From Chloroflexota bacterium (GTDB lineage: Bacteria; Chloroflexota; Dehalococcoidia; JACQUE01), in assembly GCA_016210425.1 (NCBI GenBank), contig JACQUE010000259.1, positions 1 through 7,458 of the forward strand: a DNA stretch of 7,458 nt, written 5' to 3'. Below, piece after piece: positions 5,789-7,458 of this stretch. The notes under the pieces were generated by a model, which worked only from the letters and a program-made list of their open reading frames with translations, ran no database searches and was not told the DNA's origin. The position numbers and the translations under genes are program-made. How positions within the stretch are numbered: position 1 is the stretch's first letter; each line of letters begins with the position of its first letter.

Positions 5789-5804
5789 TTCCACATTTTG
5801 TCAA
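5776..5804 (-). promoter_or_regulatory. sigma70-type promoter of the acyl-CoA cassette
   Basis: On the - strand a perfect -35 TTGACA (5799-5804) is followed by exactly 17 bases and the -10 TAGAAT (5776-5781), 5 of 6 matches to consensus. The predicted start of transcription is near 5769, about 270 bases before the hydratase ATG. It stands 25 bases past the stop of the preceding gene, in AT-richer sequence. An 11-base palindrome AGGTGTCACCT (5820-5830) lies just upstream of the -35. Confidence 0.75.
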
Positions 5805-5829
5805 CAACAGTCTCACAATAGGTGTCACC

Positions 5830-7458
5830 TTAAACATCTTTGCCTCTCCAGATGCGGCTCTTCCAGGCGGGGGTGAAGGACAGCGCCAGCAGGAGCAACA
5901 CCAGGCCAAGGCTGAAGAAGCTGACCAGGACTCCGCGCTTGTACGAGTTCGGCGCGTAGGTAAAATCGACGGTGTGTTCCCCGCCCGGCACGAAAACGGC
6001 GCGGAAGAGGTGGTCGGCGCGAAGCATCGGTGCGGGCGCACCATCAACGCGCACGCTCCAGCCGGGGAAGTTGGTGTCGGTCAGGACCAGGATGCCGGGC
6101 GAGGCCATCCTCGCCCACACCAGAACGCGCTCCGGCTTGTTAGACATTATCTCCACGTCGTCGCGAGCTCCTTCGCCGCTACCTAGCGCCTGCACCGCCT
6201 CCCGTGCCGCCGGCGTATCCTCCAGGACCGCCTGGCGCTGCAGGTCACCCTTCATGCGGGCGAAGGTCTCCTCCATCGTTGGCGCCAGCGATGCCTGATG
6301 CACAACGAAGGCTCGGGACAGATAATCCAGGTTCTCGTAGACCTTCAGGTCTCCGCTCTGCACCAGGCGCAGCCTCTGGTCCAGCATCACGCTGTCAAAC
6401 GCCGTGGGGCTGCCCGCCGCCAGCGCCGGCCCATCGATGAGGCTCATCGCGCGCAGGTAAAGCCGACCCGAAGGCATCAGATACTCCACCTCTATCCTCA
6501 CCGGCTTGAGCGGCTCCTTCAAATCCAGCCGTCCGTAGTAGTTCACGCCGGAGGGCCCCTCTTTCCAGGCCGTCGCCACACGCGGCCTGCCGTGCTGCGC
6601 CTTGCCGGCCGGGTAGTCGCCCTCGGCGGTCTCCACACCGGCCCGCAGGAGGAGGCTCTCGATGCGGCCATCCTTGCCGGCAACGGTCACTCTGGCTACC
6701 GGCGTCCCGTCAGGGACCTGCGTTGCTCCCTCCAGGAAGGAGATCGCGCCGATGGCTGTCGTGGATACCTGGGGAAGATCGTCCAGTCTGACAGGGCTGC
6801 CGGGTGATGCAACCGCAGTCGTCCCCAGGTCATAGTATACGTTGTCGATCCAGACATCCCGTCGCTTGTCCATCAGCACGTATTTCACGCTGAGGGCGCC
6901 GAGCAGTCGGGCATCGGGGATTGCTCGAAGCTGGTTACGCAATAGGGCGTCGGCCTGGTTGGGTATGGGAGGGCCGGGGGGCGCCTGCCTATCGCTGCTG
7001 CTATCAAGGATCGGGCGCTTGAACTCGACGTAGGCCCGCAGTGGTAGGATCCCGCCATCGTAGCCATCGATCGTCGGGATGCGATAGGCGACGGAGAGGT
7101 TAGGGGCCAGCATCTCCCGGTACTTCATGCCGACCAGCATCTCGTTGATGCGCTCCGGCCGCAGCCGCCCGCGATATACCTCCAGCAGCTTGCGCTTGTC
7201 CCCAGCATCGTATGCAGAATCGACAATGCTCAGGACCCTGAAGTCGCTCCTATCGCCGAGGAGATAGGTAAGGGCGGGACGCGGCGACGTATAGGCCTCA
7301 GCGGGCACCGACTTAAAGGCTTCGAGCTGGCGCCTGGCGAAGAAGAGCTCCACGGCCACCATAGGGATCAGCAAGACGGGGGCCCATTGTCTGCCCTTCG
7401 GCCAAGCTGTTGCCACCAGCAAGAGCACGAGGAATCCGGCGCCCGCGCCGCCCGCCCA
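5830..7458 (-). CDS. YfhO-like integral membrane protein, C-terminal part (5'-truncated by the window edge)
   Basis: The frame is open to the right edge, giving 542 visible residues. The GTG at 7428 lies inside a membrane helix and is not the start. Visible residues 1-19 and 25-41 (WAPVLLIPMVAVELFFA) are the last N-terminal membrane helices. About 465 residues of soluble, probably extracytoplasmic domain follow. They end in NFPGWSVRVDG...LFRAVFVPGGEHTVDFTY (463-501), the typical C-terminal signature of the YfhO family. A last helix (509-528) precedes a basic tail (WKSRIWRGKDV). YfhO-like proteins have a GT-C-type multi-helix N-terminus and are linked to glycosylation of surface polymers from lipid-linked sugars. 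That part, several hundred residues in full-length members, lies outside the window. Its role in this organism is unknown. No separate terminator is visible after its stop, and the next promoter begins 25 bases later. Confidence 0.85.
   Translation of the reverse strand, partial: WAGGAGAGFLVLLLVATAWPKGRQWAPVLLIPMVAVELFFARRQLEAFKSVPAEAYTSPRPALTYLLGDRSDFRVLSIVDSAYDAGDKRKLLEVYRGRLRPERINEMLVGMKYREMLAPNLSVAYRIPTIDGYDGGILPLRAYVEFKRPILDSSSDRQAPPGPPIPNQADALLRNQLRAIPDARLLGALSVKYVLMDKRRDVWIDNVYYDLGTTAVASPGSPVRLDDLPQVSTTAIGAISFLEGATQVPDGTPVARVTVAGKDGRIESLLLRAGVETAEGDYPAGKAQHGRPRVATAWKEGPSGVNYYGRLDLKEPLKPVRIEVEYLMPSGRLYLRAMSLIDGPALAAGSPTAFDSVMLDQRLRLVQSGDLKVYENLDYLSRAFVVHQASLAPTMEETFARMKGDLQRQAVLEDTPAAREAVQALGSGEGARDDVEIMSNKPERVLVWARMASPGILVLTDTNFPGWSVRVDGAPAPMLRADHLFRAVFVPGGEHTVDFTYAPNSYKRGVLVSFFSLGLVLLLLALSFTPAWKSRIWRGKDV

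Larger units (their letters stand above)
5500..5829 (-). other. 330-bp leader/promoter region of the acyl-CoA cassette
   Basis: This region lies between the YfhO-like stop and the hydratase start, both on the - strand. It contains a near-consensus promoter at 5776-5804 and, downstream of it, an mRNA leader of about 270 bases. The leader has a stable hairpin (5594-5622), one possible short reading frame (5654-5788) and the hydratase ribosome binding site next to the ATG. A leader this long before a catabolic operon may host post-transcriptional control. I recognise no known riboswitch. Confidence 0.6.

Noticed and set aside
5560..6186. 208-codon + strand frame
   Set aside because: It covers the leader region and the antisense of the YfhO-like C-terminus; the composition is shadow-like and there is no ribosome binding site or domain.

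Overview
The window is about 7.5 kb of moderately GC-rich bacterial chromosome. Three things point to an uncultured Chloroflexota-type bacterium, perhaps Dehalococcoidia-like: a lipoprotein with a long Pro/Thr linker, a short dispersed inverted-repeat element resembling the TGTCATTCTGAG type, and the overall gene types. No rRNA or marker gene confirms this, so the assignment is an inference. I saw no tRNA, CRISPR array, transposase, integrase or phage gene.

Layout. On the + strand at the left edge are the 3' part of an alpha/beta-hydrolase gene (1-785) and an 88-residue conserved-looking protein of unknown function (909-1175). A possible 35-codon micro-ORF fits between them. They end at a strong hairpin (about 1195-1234) that can terminate transcription from both sides, because the gene beyond it converges on it. 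Everything to the right is on the - strand. A GH99-like (endo-alpha-mannosidase-type) secreted lipoprotein (1246-2577) comes first, then a 507-bp gene-free stretch with a MITE-like element and a terminator. Next is a three-gene acyl-CoA cassette (3085-5499), a 330-bp leader/promoter region, and the C-terminal two-thirds of a YfhO-like membrane protein that runs off the right edge (5830-7458).

How the genes work together. The cassette reads, in transcription order, crotonase-fold enoyl-CoA hydratase, thiolase-fold protein, and DUF35 zinc-ribbon/OB-fold protein. It has its own near-consensus sigma70-type promoter (TTGACA, 17 bp, TAGAAT) just past the stop of the YfhO-like gene, and a hairpin terminator after the last gene. 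The thiolase-like protein lacks all four catalytic residues of a true thiolase and has tyrosines at two of those positions. Its coupled neighbour is a DUF35 protein. This is the arrangement known from the Ltp2-ChsH2(DUF35) retro-aldolase of steroid side-chain degradation. My best reading is a hydratase-plus-aldolase module that hydrates an enoyl-CoA and cleaves the product by retro-aldol chemistry. It would use a crotonase instead of the MaoC-type hydratase of the actinobacterial system. The substrate is unknown. This cassette is the most interesting part of the window.
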